Source: Methylocystis sp.
GTDB lineage: Bacteria; Pseudomonadota; Alphaproteobacteria; Rhizobiales; Beijerinckiaceae
Assembly (NCBI GenBank): GCA_022843405.1
Contig: JALHNQ010000003.1
Span: 57,743-121,742 of the forward strand
Reading direction: 5' to 3'
Length of the DNA stretch: 64,000 nt
Under the pieces are notes generated by a model. The model saw only the letters and a program-made list of their open reading frames with translations, made no database searches and was not told the DNA's origin. Below are positions 52,430 through 62,019 of this stretch, piece by piece (the stretch's first letter is position 1; each line of letters begins with the position of its first letter). The position numbers were made by a program, and so were the translations under genes.

Positions 52430-53599
52430 TTACGCCGCGAGGTCCGCCACCACCGCATCGAGCACCGGGAAGCCTTCGGAGCTGACGCGCAGCCGGTTCT
52501 CGCGGGTAAACTCAACGAGCCCATCGCCGATCAGTTCGCTGATCCGCGATTGCGACAAGCGTTTGCCGGTCAGCAGGAAATAGCGCTGCGGATCGACGCC
52601 TTCGCGCAGCCGTAGTCCCATCAGCAGGAATTCATCGCCTTCCTGCTCGGACGAGAGCAACTCGTCATCGATGAGGCCGTGGCCTTCGGTCTCGACGCAG
52701 GTGAGCCACATTTCGGGATGCCGTTCGGCGGCCTGGGCGCGTCGCCCGCGCGGCGTGACCACCCGCCCATGCGCGCCGGGACCGACCCCGACATATTCGC
52801 CATAGCGCCAATAGACCAGATTGTGCCGGCATTCGGCGCCGGGCCGCGCGTGATTCGAGACTTCGTAAGCGGGCAAGCCGGCGCGGGCGGTGACTTCCTG
52901 CGTCACGTCCCAGAGCGCGCGCTGCACATCGGCGCCCGGCAAGGCCATCTTGCCGGCGTTGACCATCCGCTCGAACATCGTGTCCGGCTCGATCGTCAAC
53001 TGATAGAGCGAGACATGGTCGGGCGCGCGAGCGAGCGCCAGCTCCAGTTCCTTTCGCCAAGCGGCGGGGGTCTGGCCGGAACGGCCATAGATCAGATCGA
53101 AGGACGTGCGCTCGAAGACCGAATTGGCCACATCGAGCGCCATCAGGGCTTCGGCGACCGAATGCTGCCGCCCGAGGGCGCGCAGGTCTATGTCGTTTAG
53201 CGCCTGCACGCCGAGCGAGACGCGATTGACGCCGGCGGCTTTGAATCCCCTAAAGCGCGAGGCCTCGACGCTCGTCGGATTGGCCTCGAGCGTGATCTCG
53301 CAGTCCTTGGCGAGACTCCAATGGCTCGAAATTTGGGAGAGAATCGCCTGGGCCGTTGACGGCGACATCAACGAGGGCGTGCCTCCGCCGAAGAAAATCG
53401 AGCGCACTTCGCGCCCGCGCGTCAGCGCGGCGCGATGCGCAAGCTCTGCGCTGAAGGCCTCGACGAAGCGGTCCTCGTCGACGTCGCCGCGCCGGACGTG
53501 GCTGTTGAAATCGCAATAGGGGCATTTCGACAGGCAGAACGGCCAGTGGACATAAACGCCGAAGCCTGGGTCGAAAGCGTTGCGAATCGGTGTCGCCAT
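52430..53599 (-). CDS. hemW: HemW, radical-SAM heme chaperone-like protein
   Basis: 389 residues. The radical-SAM cluster motif CLSKCPYCDF has Cys22, Cys26 and Cys29, and the next family block is FFGGGTPSLM. It resembles oxygen-independent coproporphyrinogen oxidase but is of the HemW type (FDLIYGRSGQT ... LSLYQLTIEPDT), thought to insert heme into respiratory proteins. In other alphaproteobacteria it follows rdgB; here it stands alone, convergent with pmoC. Confidence 0.92.
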   Translation of the reverse strand: MATPIRNAFDPGFGVYVHWPFCLSKCPYCDFNSHVRRGDVDEDRFVEAFSAELAHRAALTRGREVRSIFFGGGTPSLMSPSTAQAILSQISSHWSLAKDCEITLEANPTSVEASRFRGFKAAGVNRVSLGVQALNDIDLRALGRQHSVAEALMALDVANSVFERTSFDLIYGRSGQTPAAWRKELELALARAPDHVSLYQLTIEPDTMFERMVNAGKMALPGADVQRALWDVTQEVTARAGLPAYEVSNHARPGAECRHNLVYWRYGEYVGVGPGAHGRVVTPRGRRAQAAERHPEMWLTCVETEGHGLIDDELLSSEQEGDEFLLMGLRLREGVDPQRYFLLTGKRLSQSRISELIGDGLVEFTRENRLRVSSEGFPVLDAVVADLAA

Positions 53600-53673
53600 G
53601 GCCCTTTATCGCACGGAACGGCGGGAAGGGCACGGCGGGCGGCCCCGCTTCCACCGGTCCTTTGGGAGGCCGT

Positions 53674-54150
53674 ATGGCGTTTTGGAAAGCTTGGCGGTTC
53701 TCGAGGGGGACGGCTCAACCCGTCGATCCCGCGATGCGGGCGATCGCCGCGGCCATCTCGGATAATCTTGCGGCGCTCGGCCTGTTCGTCGATTCGCGAC
53801 CATACGGGCGCAGCTTTTTTGAAATCAAAGCGTCGACCTCGCCAAAGCTCATTACGACGCCCGACGGGGCCGAGGCGTCCGGAATCGCGCTCCTGCTCGC
53901 TGGCGCCTATGAGCCGCCGTCGCTCGTTTTCGAACAGATCAATTCTCTGCAGCGCGGCCTGGGACGCGCCATGGTCGAGGCGGTCCTCGACGGGGCGAAG
54001 GCGCGGCCGGACGCTTTCCGACGGCTCAGGGTCAATGACCTTTCGCCGCGCTTGCCGGACGGACGGCGATGGTGGGAGCATGTCGCCGCGGCGCATCCGG
54101 AATTCGATTGGGTCATTACGCATGAAGAGCCGTTCAACAGCGCGAGATGA
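53674..54150 (+). CDS. Conserved hypothetical protein, coupled to the zincin-like gene
   Basis: 158 residues from MAFWKAWRFS, with GGGAGG seven bases ahead of 53674; the ORF-track start at 53590 overlaps hemW and is less likely. Content: RAIAAAISDNLAALGLFVDSRPYGRSFFEIKAST ... GLGRAMVEAVLDGAKARPDAFRRLRVNDLSPRLPDGRRWWEHVAA ... FDWVITHEEPFN. No known domain recognised. It overlaps the following gene by 29 bases, indicating a two-gene unit. Confidence 0.72.
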   Translation: MAFWKAWRFSRGTAQPVDPAMRAIAAAISDNLAALGLFVDSRPYGRSFFEIKASTSPKLITTPDGAEASGIALLLAGAYEPPSLVFEQINSLQRGLGRAMVEAVLDGAKARPDAFRRLRVNDLSPRLPDGRRWWEHVAAAHPEFDWVITHEEPFNSAR

Positions 54151-54817
54151 GCCGCCGATAGTTGGCGCGCTGTCCGTTCTGCGCCGCTGGCTCGGTTTCT
54201 TTCGGCGCGCGCAGCAAGGCGCCGTTGCGCCAAAGGCGGGGGCTGGCGACGTTGAGACCTCTGCGGAATTTTTGAAGACGCGGCAAGCGCTCGCGGCGTT
54301 CTGCCGCGCATTCGGCTATGACGTCGGCAAGGTGACGCTCAGCCCGCAGTCGAAAACCTTCGACTATCTCGGCCAGAGCTTTACGTCGGAGGGACAGTCC
54401 TTTCCCGACGGCCGCATTGAAATCTACTACGACCCAGACATGAGCGACGCGCGTCTTGGCTGCTGTCTCGCGCATGAATTGCAGCATGTGCGCTATTTCA
54501 CGGTGCGTGACGCCTATCGCGCAGAAGAGGCGGACGGCCCTCTGCATCGGCGCTTCGCCAAATACGCCCCGGAACTGCTCGCGACGCTGCGCGGCGTCTC
54601 CAACTATTCGAACGAACATTGGGACGCCTGGAAGGGCGGCGCCCCGCCGAAGCTGTTCTCTTTCGAATTGGAGGAGGGGGACAGCGAACCCATCAACGAA
54701 ACGATCGCGGAGGTCGCCAAGGCGCTCTACAATTGGGGACCCGACGTGCGCATCAATCCGCTGTGGAGAGAGCTGCATGACGCGATCAATGAGGAATATG
54801 CGGCGCTTCAAGAATAG
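54122..54817 (+). CDS. Zincin-like putative metallopeptidase (HELQH)
   Basis: 231 residues. An N-terminal basic segment (VLRRWLGFFRRA) is followed by a domain with HELQH (residues 118-122), an HExxH-type zinc motif, in the context LGCCLAHELQHVRYF. A third zinc ligand could be Glu in the EADGP or EPINETIAEV region. It might be a peptidase or, like many small zincins, a binding protein. Starts within the preceding gene. Confidence 0.7.
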   Translation: MKSRSTARDEPPIVGALSVLRRWLGFFRRAQQGAVAPKAGAGDVETSAEFLKTRQALAAFCRAFGYDVGKVTLSPQSKTFDYLGQSFTSEGQSFPDGRIEIYYDPDMSDARLGCCLAHELQHVRYFTVRDAYRAEEADGPLHRRFAKYAPELLATLRGVSNYSNEHWDAWKGGAPPKLFSFELEEGDSEPINETIAEVAKALYNWGPDVRINPLWRELHDAINEEYAALQE

Positions 54818-54829
54818 AGCGCCGTTCGT

Positions 54830-55891
54830 TCAGGACTTGCGTTCCCGCTCCAGCAATTCGCGCTTGCGTTCGACGCCCCAATAATAGCCGGAAAGGGCGC
54901 CATCGCTGCGCACGACGCGATGGCAGGGAACCGCGAGTGAAACCGGATTGGCGGCGCAGGCGCCCGCGACCGCGCGCGTCGCTTTCGGCGCGCCGATGCG
55001 TTGCGCGATCTCAGCGTAGCTCGCCGTTTCTCCCGCCGGAATTTCGCGCAGCGCGGCCCAGACGCGCTGCTGAAAGGCCGTGCCGCGCATGTCGAGCGGC
55101 AGATCGAACGATGATTGCGGCCGCTCCACCATGCCCACCGCCGCGGCGACATAGCGTTCGAACGACTCATCGCCGCCGATGAGGCTCGCGCGCGGAAATC
55201 GATGTTGCAGATCGCGCAGCAGTTCTTCAGGGTCGTCGCCGAGCGAAATGGCGCAAACGCCTTTCGCGCTCGCGGCGACGAGCACCGCGCCAAGCGACGA
55301 TTGACCGATAGCGAAGCGGATCGTTTCGCTTGGCGCCCCGGCGCGATAGGCGGTCGGCGTCATGCCCAAAGTATCCTTGGCTGTCGCATAGAAGCGCGCG
55401 CTCGAATGATAGCCAGAATCATAGATCGCCTCGGTCACTGTCTGACCTTCCATGAGTTTGCCGCGCAGGCGCGCGCGTCGATGCGCCTGCGCATACGCCT
55501 TAGGCGTGACCCCGGCGATGCGCGAAAACAGTCGATGGAAGTGATGCGGACTAAGCCCCGCGGCGCGCGCCAGCTGCGCTAGCGTCGGCGGCGCTTCCGC
55601 CGCTTCGATCATTCGGCAGGCGCTGGCGATTTTCTCTGCGTCCCGCTCCTGCTGCGACGGCACATTTGGCCGGCAGCGGCGGCACGGACGAAACCCTTGC
55701 GCCTCGGCTTCTTCGACCGTAGCGCAGAAGCGCACATTGGCCCGCTTCGCCGGCCGGGACGGGCAGGACGGGCGGCAGTAAACGCCGGTCGTTTCGACGC
55801 AATAATAGAAAGCGCCGTCCTGACGCGAATCGCGCGCGACGACCGCCGCCCAGCGCGCGTCGTCGAGATCAAGCGAGTGTGCCTCAGTCAT
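54830..55891 (-). CDS. ada: Ada: methylphosphotriester sensor / O6-methylguanine-DNA methyltransferase
   Basis: 353 residues. The N-terminal zinc domain has Cys39, Cys43, Cys70 and Cys73 (VYCRPSCPSR; FRPCRRCRP), the first being the methyl acceptor; an AraC-type helix-turn-helix follows (LAQLARAAGLSPHHFHRLF); the C-terminal methyltransferase has PCHRVV with acceptor Cys323. Methylation of the N-terminal cysteine turns the protein into an activator of the adaptive response to alkylation. Stands alone here. Confidence 0.96.
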   Translation of the reverse strand: MTEAHSLDLDDARWAAVVARDSRQDGAFYYCVETTGVYCRPSCPSRPAKRANVRFCATVEEAEAQGFRPCRRCRPNVPSQQERDAEKIASACRMIEAAEAPPTLAQLARAAGLSPHHFHRLFSRIAGVTPKAYAQAHRRARLRGKLMEGQTVTEAIYDSGYHSSARFYATAKDTLGMTPTAYRAGAPSETIRFAIGQSSLGAVLVAASAKGVCAISLGDDPEELLRDLQHRFPRASLIGGDESFERYVAAAVGMVERPQSSFDLPLDMRGTAFQQRVWAALREIPAGETASYAEIAQRIGAPKATRAVAGACAANPVSLAVPCHRVVRSDGALSGYYWGVERKRELLERERKS

Positions 55892-56028
55892 GTCGCGGGT
55901 CCTCGTCGCGCATCATCCCTTTATTGACGATCGCCGCAATGCGTTTCTTGCTGTCCAATCTCCGAACGGCTGACAGGCGCCTCAGGCGATCCTATGCTGC
56001 GCCTCTGAAGCCGAAGATTGGATCTGAC

Positions 56029-57048
56029 ATGCCGGAACGTGACACCGCCTTCACGCGCCGAGCGGCAATCGCCGGCGCGAGCGCAAGCCTTGCGTGTTTA
56101 GGCGCGCGGGCGGGGACGGCCTCGACCCTGCTCGTCACCCATCCCGCGGCGCTGGCGCACGACATGGGGCCGGCCCATGTCGAACGGCCGGAGCGTCTGC
56201 ACGCCATTCTGCATGCGCTGGACGATTCGCGCTTTGCGGGTCTCTTGCGCGCAGAAGCGCCTTTAGCGTCGCGAGAAGCGCTGCTGCGGGCGCATAGTTC
56301 CGAACATTTGTCTCGTCTCGCGACGGCGGCGCCGGGAGACGGCTATGCGCGCCTTGGCACGGACGTAACGATGAACGGCGCCACGCATGACGCGGCGTTG
56401 CGCGCGGCGGGCGGCGCGCTCGCGGCGGTCGATGCGGTCATGCGCGGCGACGCCAAGAACGCCTTCGTCGCCATGCGGCCGCCGGGGCATCATGCGACGC
56501 GCGATGTCCCGATGGGCTTTTGCTTCTTCAACAATGCCGCGATCGCCGCGCTGCACGCGCGCGCGGCGCATCAGGCGTCGCGCGTCGCCATCGTCGATTT
56601 CGACGTGCATCACGGCAATGGCGTGCAGGAGATTTTCTGGAGCGATCGAAACGCGCTTTACGCGTCGACGCATCAGATGCCGCTCTATCCCGGCACGGGG
56701 GCGGTCAATGAAACCGGCGCGCAGGACAATATCGTCAACGCGCCGCTCGCCAAAGGCGACGGCGGCGCGCAATTTCGCGAAGCGCTCGCCTCGCGCATTC
56801 TGCCGCGTCTCGACGCCTTTTCGCCGGATATCGTGATTCTCTGCGCCGGCTTCGACGCCCATCTGCATGATCCCCTCGGCGGCTTACGTCTCATCGCCGA
56901 CGATTTCAGAGACGTCACGCTGCGCGTGATGGAGATCGCGGCGCGCCGCTGCAAGGGCCGCATCGTCTCGCTGCTCGAAGGCGGCTATCGTCCTGAAGAT
57001 CTTGCGCGCAGCGTCGCGGCGCATGTCGGCGCATTGATGGAAGCGTGA
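56029..57048 (+). CDS. Histone-deacetylase-fold amidohydrolase with Tat-like signal
   Basis: 339 residues. The arginase/deacetylase fold is complete: RPPGHHATRDVPMGFCFFNNAAIAA, VDFDVHHGNGVQEIFW (zinc ligands Asp, His), CAGFDAHLHDPLGG and SLLEGGY. It would hydrolyse an acetylated amine such as a polyamine, acetoin-type compound or acetyl-lysine. The N-terminus is unusual: TRRAAIAGASASLACLGARAG, a twin-arginine-type signal, placing the enzyme in the periplasm. The start at 56029 is chosen because it gives this leader. Confidence 0.85.
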   Translation: MPERDTAFTRRAAIAGASASLACLGARAGTASTLLVTHPAALAHDMGPAHVERPERLHAILHALDDSRFAGLLRAEAPLASREALLRAHSSEHLSRLATAAPGDGYARLGTDVTMNGATHDAALRAAGGALAAVDAVMRGDAKNAFVAMRPPGHHATRDVPMGFCFFNNAAIAALHARAAHQASRVAIVDFDVHHGNGVQEIFWSDRNALYASTHQMPLYPGTGAVNETGAQDNIVNAPLAKGDGGAQFREALASRILPRLDAFSPDIVILCAGFDAHLHDPLGGLRLIADDFRDVTLRVMEIAARRCKGRIVSLLEGGYRPEDLARSVAAHVGALMEA

Positions 57049-57062
57049 GTTAATCCGTGGCT

Positions 57063-57172
57063 TGTCATTCCCGGCAGGCCGTAGGCCTGACCGGGAATCC
57101 AGAACGACTTCCAAAATGCTTGTTATTGCTCTGGATTCCCGATCGCGCGCGTTGTGCGTGTCGGGAATGACA
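57063..57172. repeat. Palindromic intergenic repeat (TGTCATTCCC type), copy 2
   Basis: TTGTCATTCCCGGCAGGCC-GTAG-GCCTGACCGGGAATCCAGAAC ... GCTCTGGATTCCCGATCGCGCG ... GTGTCGGGAATGACATTCGG. Same family as 43346-43448, in the convergent gap between the deacetylase-like gene and hisG. Confidence 0.82.
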
Positions 57173-57178
57173 TTCGGG

Positions 57179-58153
57179 TCACCCAAGCCGCGCCGCGAGC
57201 TTGCGCCACAAGGCGTTCTCCGCCCGAAAGACATAGTCGAGCCCGGCGCTGGCGACGCTTGTGGCGCCTTTCGCGATCAGCCAGTCGGCGAGCGCCGCGA
57301 CCTTGGTCGCCGGACAGGAGAAACTCGCCGAGCGGCTGTCCTTGTCGCGCAATTTTGCGCCGAAATTCGCTTCTGCCTCTCGCAGGATGTGTTCGGTCGG
57401 ATCAGGCAGAGTGGCGCGCACCTCGCGCGTCGTGCGCGCTTCCTCTTCCGCGGCGATGCGCGAAAGAATGATGCGCGCCGCTTCACGCGCCGTTTGGCTC
57501 CAGGGCGCCGTCAGCGAGGCGACGAGATTCGCCTGGGAGCGCAGGATTACGCCGTCCTCGACGATCTTCAGCGCATTCGCCGCGAGCGTCGCGCCCGTGG
57601 TCGTGATGTCGACGATGAGATCGGCGGAGCCGGCGGCGGGCGCGCCTTCGGTCGCGCCGGAACTCTCGACGATGCGATAGTCGGATACGCCATGCGCGGC
57701 GAAGAAGCGCCGCGTCGTATTCACATATTTCGTCGCAACGCGTAGGCCGCGACCGTGGCGTGCGCGAAATCCGTCGGCGACATCGGCGAGATCGCTCATA
57801 TAACGCACGTCGATCCAGGCTTGCGGAACGGCGACGATCACATTGGCGGCGCCAAAGCCGAGCGGGGCGAGAAGCGCCACCGTCTTCTCGGCGTCGGCGA
57901 TTTCTTCGCGCACCAGATCTTCGCCGGTGACGCCAAGATGGGCTTCGCCGCAGGCGAGGCGGCGCGTGATCTCGGACGCGGAGAGATAGGCGACTTCCGC
58001 GCCCTCGACTCCGGCGACGGCCCCGCGATAGTCGCGCGCGCCGCGGCCTTGCGTCAGTTCGAGGCCGGCGCGCGCGAAGAAAGCCGCGGCGTTCTCCTGC
58101 AGCCGGCCTTTCGAAGGGGAGGCGATGATCAATTTCTGCTCGGGCGACATCAT
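57179..58153 (-). CDS. hisG: ATP phosphoribosyltransferase
   Basis: 324 residues, first step of histidine synthesis: ATP plus [41 protein letters not shown] and [23 protein letters not shown] (PRPP-binding) are family blocks. It is longer than the usual short form (about 220) but co-occurs with hisZ, which the short form needs as regulatory partner. Overlaps hisZ by four bases. Confidence 0.93.
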   Translation of the reverse strand: MMSPEQKLIIASPSKGRLQENAAAFFARAGLELTQGRGARDYRGAVAGVEGAEVAYLSASEITRRLACGEAHLGVTGEDLVREEIADAEKTVALLAPLGFGAANVIVAVPQAWIDVRYMSDLADVADGFRARHGRGLRVATKYVNTTRRFFAAHGVSDYRIVESSGATEGAPAAGSADLIVDITTTGATLAANALKIVEDGVILRSQANLVASLTAPWSQTAREAARIILSRIAAEEEARTTREVRATLPDPTEHILREAEANFGAKLRDKDSRSASFSCPATKVAALADWLIAKGATSVASAGLDYVFRAENALWRKLAARLG

Positions 58154-59295
58154 GCCTCTCCCGCGCCGGGCGAAAGACGATCGATCCAGATGGCGGCGCC
58201 GACGGCCGGTATGTCCGTCGCTGCGCCGAGGGTTTTGAACAGCCGGTCGTAGCGTCCGCCGCCGATCACCGGTTCGCCGTTGTCGCTGTGGCGCGCCTCG
58301 AACACGAATCCGGTGTAATAGTCGAGATGGCGCGCAAAGCTTGCTGAAAAGCGCATCTTTTCGGCGGCGAGGCCGCGCGCGGCGATGGCGTCCGCGCGCC
58401 TGTCGAAAGCGTCCAGCGCGTCGGCGAGGTCCAGCCGCGCCTCGGCGGCCAGCCTCCGCATGGCCGCGGAAGCGGATTGAGGCGCGCCTTCAATGGCGAA
58501 GAAGGCTTCCGTCAGCGCGCGCGCTTCTTTAGACACGCCGGCGCCGTCGGCGAGCGTCGCCTGATCGAGAAAACGCTCGGCGATTTCAGCCGCGCTGCGG
58601 CCGCCGACGGCGGCGATGCCGGCGATGGACAGCAGATCCTCGACGAGACGGCGCGCGTCGGCCGGATCGACTTTGGTCAGCGCCGCCAACACCCCCGACT
58701 GTTCCGACCCGCCGTTGCGTCTAGGCAAGGCGAAAATATCGGCGATCCTTTGGCCGCGGGCATGGCCGGCGGCGAGACGCCGCCGCCAGATGGGCGGCAT
58801 GTCGAGGCTTTCGAGAAAGGCGGCGACGAGCCCTGCGTCGCCGATGTGAACGTTGAGCCTTGTCGCGCCCGCGGCGGCGGCGGCGTCAAGGGCGGCGACA
58901 AGAATCTCGGCGTCAGCGGCTTCGCGGTCCTGGCGGCCGAAGCTCTCGATGCCAGCCTGAAGAAATTCCCCGTCGCCGGCCGCGCCATGCTCAGGCGCAC
59001 GGAAGACCGAACCTCCATAGGCATATGCCGCCGGCTGGCCCGCTTGGGCCGAGGCGAGATAATCGAGGCAAACCGGAATCGTATATTCGGGACGCAAGCA
59101 GAATTCCGCGCCGGAGCCATCGCTCGTCAGATAGAGACGTCCGCGGAAATCCTCGCCCGAGCGGTCGAGAAAGACGCCCGCCGGCTGCAGGAGACGCGGC
59201 TCGCAGCGCGCGAATCCCTCGCGCGCGAAATGCGCGAGGATGGCCGCGAGGCTTGTGGCCTCGCGTTCTGCGGAAGCGGCGGTGACGAGGGTCAA
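58150..59295 (-). CDS. hisZ: ATP phosphoribosyltransferase regulatory subunit HisZ
   Basis: About 381 residues, HisRS-like but without tRNA-binding domain: [45 protein letters not shown] and [16 protein letters not shown] ... [13 protein letters not shown]. It makes the HisG complex responsive to histidine. The ORF track begins at a TTG (59301); GAGAGGA lies one base from that but seven bases from the TTG two codons later (59295), which I therefore prefer. Confidence 0.9.
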   Translation of the reverse strand: MTLVTAASAEREATSLAAILAHFAREGFARCEPRLLQPAGVFLDRSGEDFRGRLYLTSDGSGAEFCLRPEYTIPVCLDYLASAQAGQPAAYAYGGSVFRAPEHGAAGDGEFLQAGIESFGRQDREAADAEILVAALDAAAAAGATRLNVHIGDAGLVAAFLESLDMPPIWRRRLAAGHARGQRIADIFALPRRNGGSEQSGVLAALTKVDPADARRLVEDLLSIAGIAAVGGRSAAEIAERFLDQATLADGAGVSKEARALTEAFFAIEGAPQSASAAMRRLAAEARLDLADALDAFDRRADAIAARGLAAEKMRFSASFARHLDYYTGFVFEARHSDNGEPVIGGGRYDRLFKTLGAATDIPAVGAAIWIDRLSPGAGEA

Positions 59296-59486
59296 GCGCA
59301 AATCCTCTCAAAATTCGCGCCCTCTTTAGCAAGCGCGCGGCGCGTGCGACACCCCCGTTGCCGATGAGGGCGAACGGCCGAGCAGGAGCGGCGGCTTTTT
59401 CGGGGGCTCGCAGGTGTCCTGGCTGGCGCTCGGCTTGGCGAAATGCCAGCCTTGCATCGCTGCGCCGCCTCTGCCACATAAGGGCC

Positions 59487-59581
59487 GGGAGGTTGGCGGT
59501 GGACGCTTCACTCGCCAACCGGGTCAGGTCCGGAAGGAAGCAGCCCTAACGAGCTTGGGCGGGTCTTCGTTCAGCCTCCCA
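59487..59581 (+). ncRNA. ffs: Signal recognition particle RNA (4.5S type)
   Basis: The SRP domain IV core GGTCAGGTCCGGAAGGAAGC followed by AGCCCTAACGA is unmistakable. GGGAGG (59487-59492) pairs with CCTCCC (59575-59580) to close the hairpin of about 95 nt; internal GTTGGCG/CGCCAAC stem on the way. It binds Ffh for co-translational membrane targeting. Position directly upstream of dnaX is usual in alphaproteobacteria. Confidence 0.93.
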
Positions 59582-59651
59582 CCTCTTTCGGCGAGCAGCG
59601 AATGGCGTGGCGTAATCTTGCGCTGTTCGCCGCTCGTCCGCCTCCGGATGG

Positions 59652-61499
59652 ATGCTGATGGACCACGAGCACGATCAGCCGAGGCCATCGCCGGCGCCCG
59701 ACGACGGACCTTCGCTCTTTGGCGCCGATCAGGCGCCGCCCTCGGCCTATCGCGTGCTTGCGCGCAAATACCGACCGACCACCTTCGCGGACCTCATCGG
59801 CCAGGAGCCGATGGTGCGCACGCTCGAAAACGCCTTCGATCTCAACCGGATTCATCAGGCCTATCTGCTCACCGGCGTTCGCGGCGTCGGCAAGACGACG
59901 ACCGCCCGCATTCTCGCGCGCGCCTTCAACTATGAGCTGCCGGCGCGCGACGGCCGGCTCGCGATCAATCAGCCGACGATCCATATGGAGGAGCTTGGCG
60001 TTCATTGCCAGGCGATTATCGATTCGCGCCACGTCGACGTGCTCGAAATGGACGCCGCTTCGCACACTGGCATCGACGACATCCGCGAGATCATCGACAA
60101 CGCCCGTTATCGACCGGTGATGGCGCGCACCAAGGTCTATATCATCGACGAAGTGCATATGCTTTCGAAGGCCGCGTTCAACGGTCTGTTGAAGACGCTT
60201 GAAGAACCGCCCGAGCATGTGAAATTCATCTTCGCGACGACCGAGATCGACAAGGTGCCGGTGACGGTGCGTTCGCGCTGCCAGCGCTTCGATCTGCGCC
60301 GCATCGACGCCGGCCTGCTTGCCGATCATCTGCTGCGAGTCTGCAAGGCTGAGGGAGTCGCCATCGCGCCGGAAGCGCTCGCCATGATCGCGCGCGCGGC
60401 CGAAGGCTCGGCGCGCGACGCGTTGTCCTTGCTCGATCAGGCGATCGCTTATGGTGCGGCCCATTCCGCGGGCGGCGCGATCGCCGCAGAGGATTTGCGT
60501 CTGATGCTCGGCGTCGCCGACAAGGCGCGGGTCATCGACCTCTTCGAAGCGGCGATGTCGGGCGATGTCGCCCAGGCGATCGGCATTCTCGAAGATCAGT
60601 ATAATGGCGGCGCAGATCCGGCGCAGGTGCTGCTCGAACTGGCTGAATTCACGCATCTTGCGACGCGTCTGAAGCTTGCGCCGGAGACGGCCCATTCGGC
60701 GGCGTTGACGCCTGAAGAGAAGCGCCGCGGCGAAGACGCCGCCGCGCGACTTTCCGTTCCCGCGCTGACCCGCGCCTGGCAAATCTTGATGAAAGGCGTC
60801 GAGGAATTGCGCGGCTCGCAGCGGCCGCTGGCGGCGGCCGACATGGTGCTGGTGCGGCTCGCTTACGCCGCCGACATGCCGACCCCAGCGGAGGCGCTGC
60901 GGCGCCTGGGTTCTGGCGAGGACGCATCGGGGACCAATTCCCAGTCGCCTCCGGCGCGAAGCGCGGGGCCCGCTTCAGGCGGCGCAGCGCCGGCGCGCGG
61001 CCCGCGACTGGCTGCGCAGTCGCATCCCGCAGTTTCTCAGCCCTCCGCTGCGCCGGCCGCGAGGACGGCGATCGAGAGCTTCGACTCGCTTGTGGCGCTT
61101 GCCGCGCAGAAACGGGACATGCGTCTCAAGATCGCGCTCGAATCCGAGGTGCGGCTGGTTCGCTTTGAAGCCGGGCTGATCGAATTCGAACTCGCGCCCG
61201 GCGGCGCGGGCGATCTGGCTGCGACTTTGATGCAGAGGCTTCAGGCGTGGACCGGCGAACGTTGGATGGCGTCGATCGTCGCAGCGGGCGGCGCGCCGTC
61301 TCTCAAGGAGCAGCGCGAAGCGGAGGAGCGCAAGCGTCGTTCCTCTCTGGAATCCGATCCGCTGGTGGCGAGCGTGCTTGCGCGTTTTCCGGGCGCGCAG
61401 ATCGTCGCCGTGCGGGGCAGGGACGAGGGCGCATCGTCCGCCGAAACGCTTTATGATGAGGCGTCGCCAATCGAGGAAGACGACGGAGAAGCGCAATGA
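59652..61499 (+). CDS. dnaX: DNA polymerase III subunits gamma/tau
   Basis: 615 residues. AAA+ clamp-loader domain with YLLTGVRGVGKTTTARILARA, VYIIDEVHMLSKAAFNGLLKTLEEPP and a C-terminal tau region after about 440 with alanine-rich linkers. The four-cysteine zinc module between Walker A and the DEAD-like motif is degenerate: the segment reads INQPTIHMEELGVHCQAIIDSRHVDV, leaving one cysteine, as I believe is common in Rhizobiales. Forms one operon with ybaB and recR. Confidence 0.95.
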   Translation: MLMDHEHDQPRPSPAPDDGPSLFGADQAPPSAYRVLARKYRPTTFADLIGQEPMVRTLENAFDLNRIHQAYLLTGVRGVGKTTTARILARAFNYELPARDGRLAINQPTIHMEELGVHCQAIIDSRHVDVLEMDAASHTGIDDIREIIDNARYRPVMARTKVYIIDEVHMLSKAAFNGLLKTLEEPPEHVKFIFATTEIDKVPVTVRSRCQRFDLRRIDAGLLADHLLRVCKAEGVAIAPEALAMIARAAEGSARDALSLLDQAIAYGAAHSAGGAIAAEDLRLMLGVADKARVIDLFEAAMSGDVAQAIGILEDQYNGGADPAQVLLELAEFTHLATRLKLAPETAHSAALTPEEKRRGEDAAARLSVPALTRAWQILMKGVEELRGSQRPLAAADMVLVRLAYAADMPTPAEALRRLGSGEDASGTNSQSPPARSAGPASGGAAPARGPRLAAQSHPAVSQPSAAPAARTAIESFDSLVALAAQKRDMRLKIALESEVRLVRFEAGLIEFELAPGGAGDLAATLMQRLQAWTGERWMASIVAAGGAPSLKEQREAEERKRRSSLESDPLVASVLARFPGAQIVAVRGRDEGASSAETLYDEASPIEEDDGEAQ

Positions 61500-61819
61500 T
61501 GGACTTCATGGGCCTGATGAAGCAGGCGCAGCAGATGCAGGCCAAGATGGCCGAGGCGCAGCTGGAGCTCGAACAGACCGTCGTCGAAGGCGAGGCGGGC
61601 GGCGGGTTGGTGAAAATTGTGCTGACCGCCAAGGGCTCGATGAGGAGCGTCTCAATCGATCCGAGCCTGTTGAACCCGGCCGAGAAGGAAATTCTCGAAG
61701 ATCTGATCCTCACCGCGCATATGCAGGCGCGGACCAAAGCCGAGGACGCGATGGCCGAGAAGATGAAGGCGCTGACCGGCGGTCTGCCGCTGCCGCCGGG
61801 GATGAAGCTACCGTTTTGA
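61496..61819 (+). CDS. Nucleoid-associated protein YbaB/EbfC
   Basis: 107 residues: MKQAQQMQAKMAEAQLELEQTVVEGEAGGGLVKIVLTAKGSMRSVSIDPSLL, the family signature. Dimeric DNA-binding protein of chromosome organisation. ATG overlaps the dnaX stop (ATGA), with GGAG eight bases ahead; an adjacent second ATG could be used instead. Confidence 0.95.
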   Translation: MMDFMGLMKQAQQMQAKMAEAQLELEQTVVEGEAGGGLVKIVLTAKGSMRSVSIDPSLLNPAEKEILEDLILTAHMQARTKAEDAMAEKMKALTGGLPLPPGMKLPF

Positions 61820-61859
61820 GATGGCTGTTGTGATCGCAAGAGCTTCAAACTGGGTGCGT

Positions 61860-62003
61860 AACCCTCTCCCCTGGGGAGATGGTGGCTGCGAAGCAGCCGG
61901 GAGAGGGGTTTCCGACTTGATGCAAGCGCATGTAGCGCTCCGAAAAAAAATGCTGCCCCTCACCCTGGTCCTTCGGACCGACCCTCTCCCTATGGGAGAG
62001 GGT
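61860..62003. repeat. Composite palindromic repeat between ybaB and recR
   Basis: CCCTCTCCCCTGGGGAGATGG-TGGCTGCGAAGCAGCC-GGGAGAGGGG, then GCCCCTCACCCTGG-TCCTTCGGA-CCGACCCTCTCCCTATGGGAGAGGG. Two stem-loops of related design; same family style as 29391-29520. It separates two genes that are otherwise an operon. Confidence 0.78.
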
Positions 62004-62019
62004 TGCGTGCGCTGAGACC

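Noticed and set aside
59302-59486. Protein-coding ORFs over the SRP RNA and its upstream flank
   Set aside because: Short overlapping frames on both strands; the SRP core sequence and folding explain the region better.
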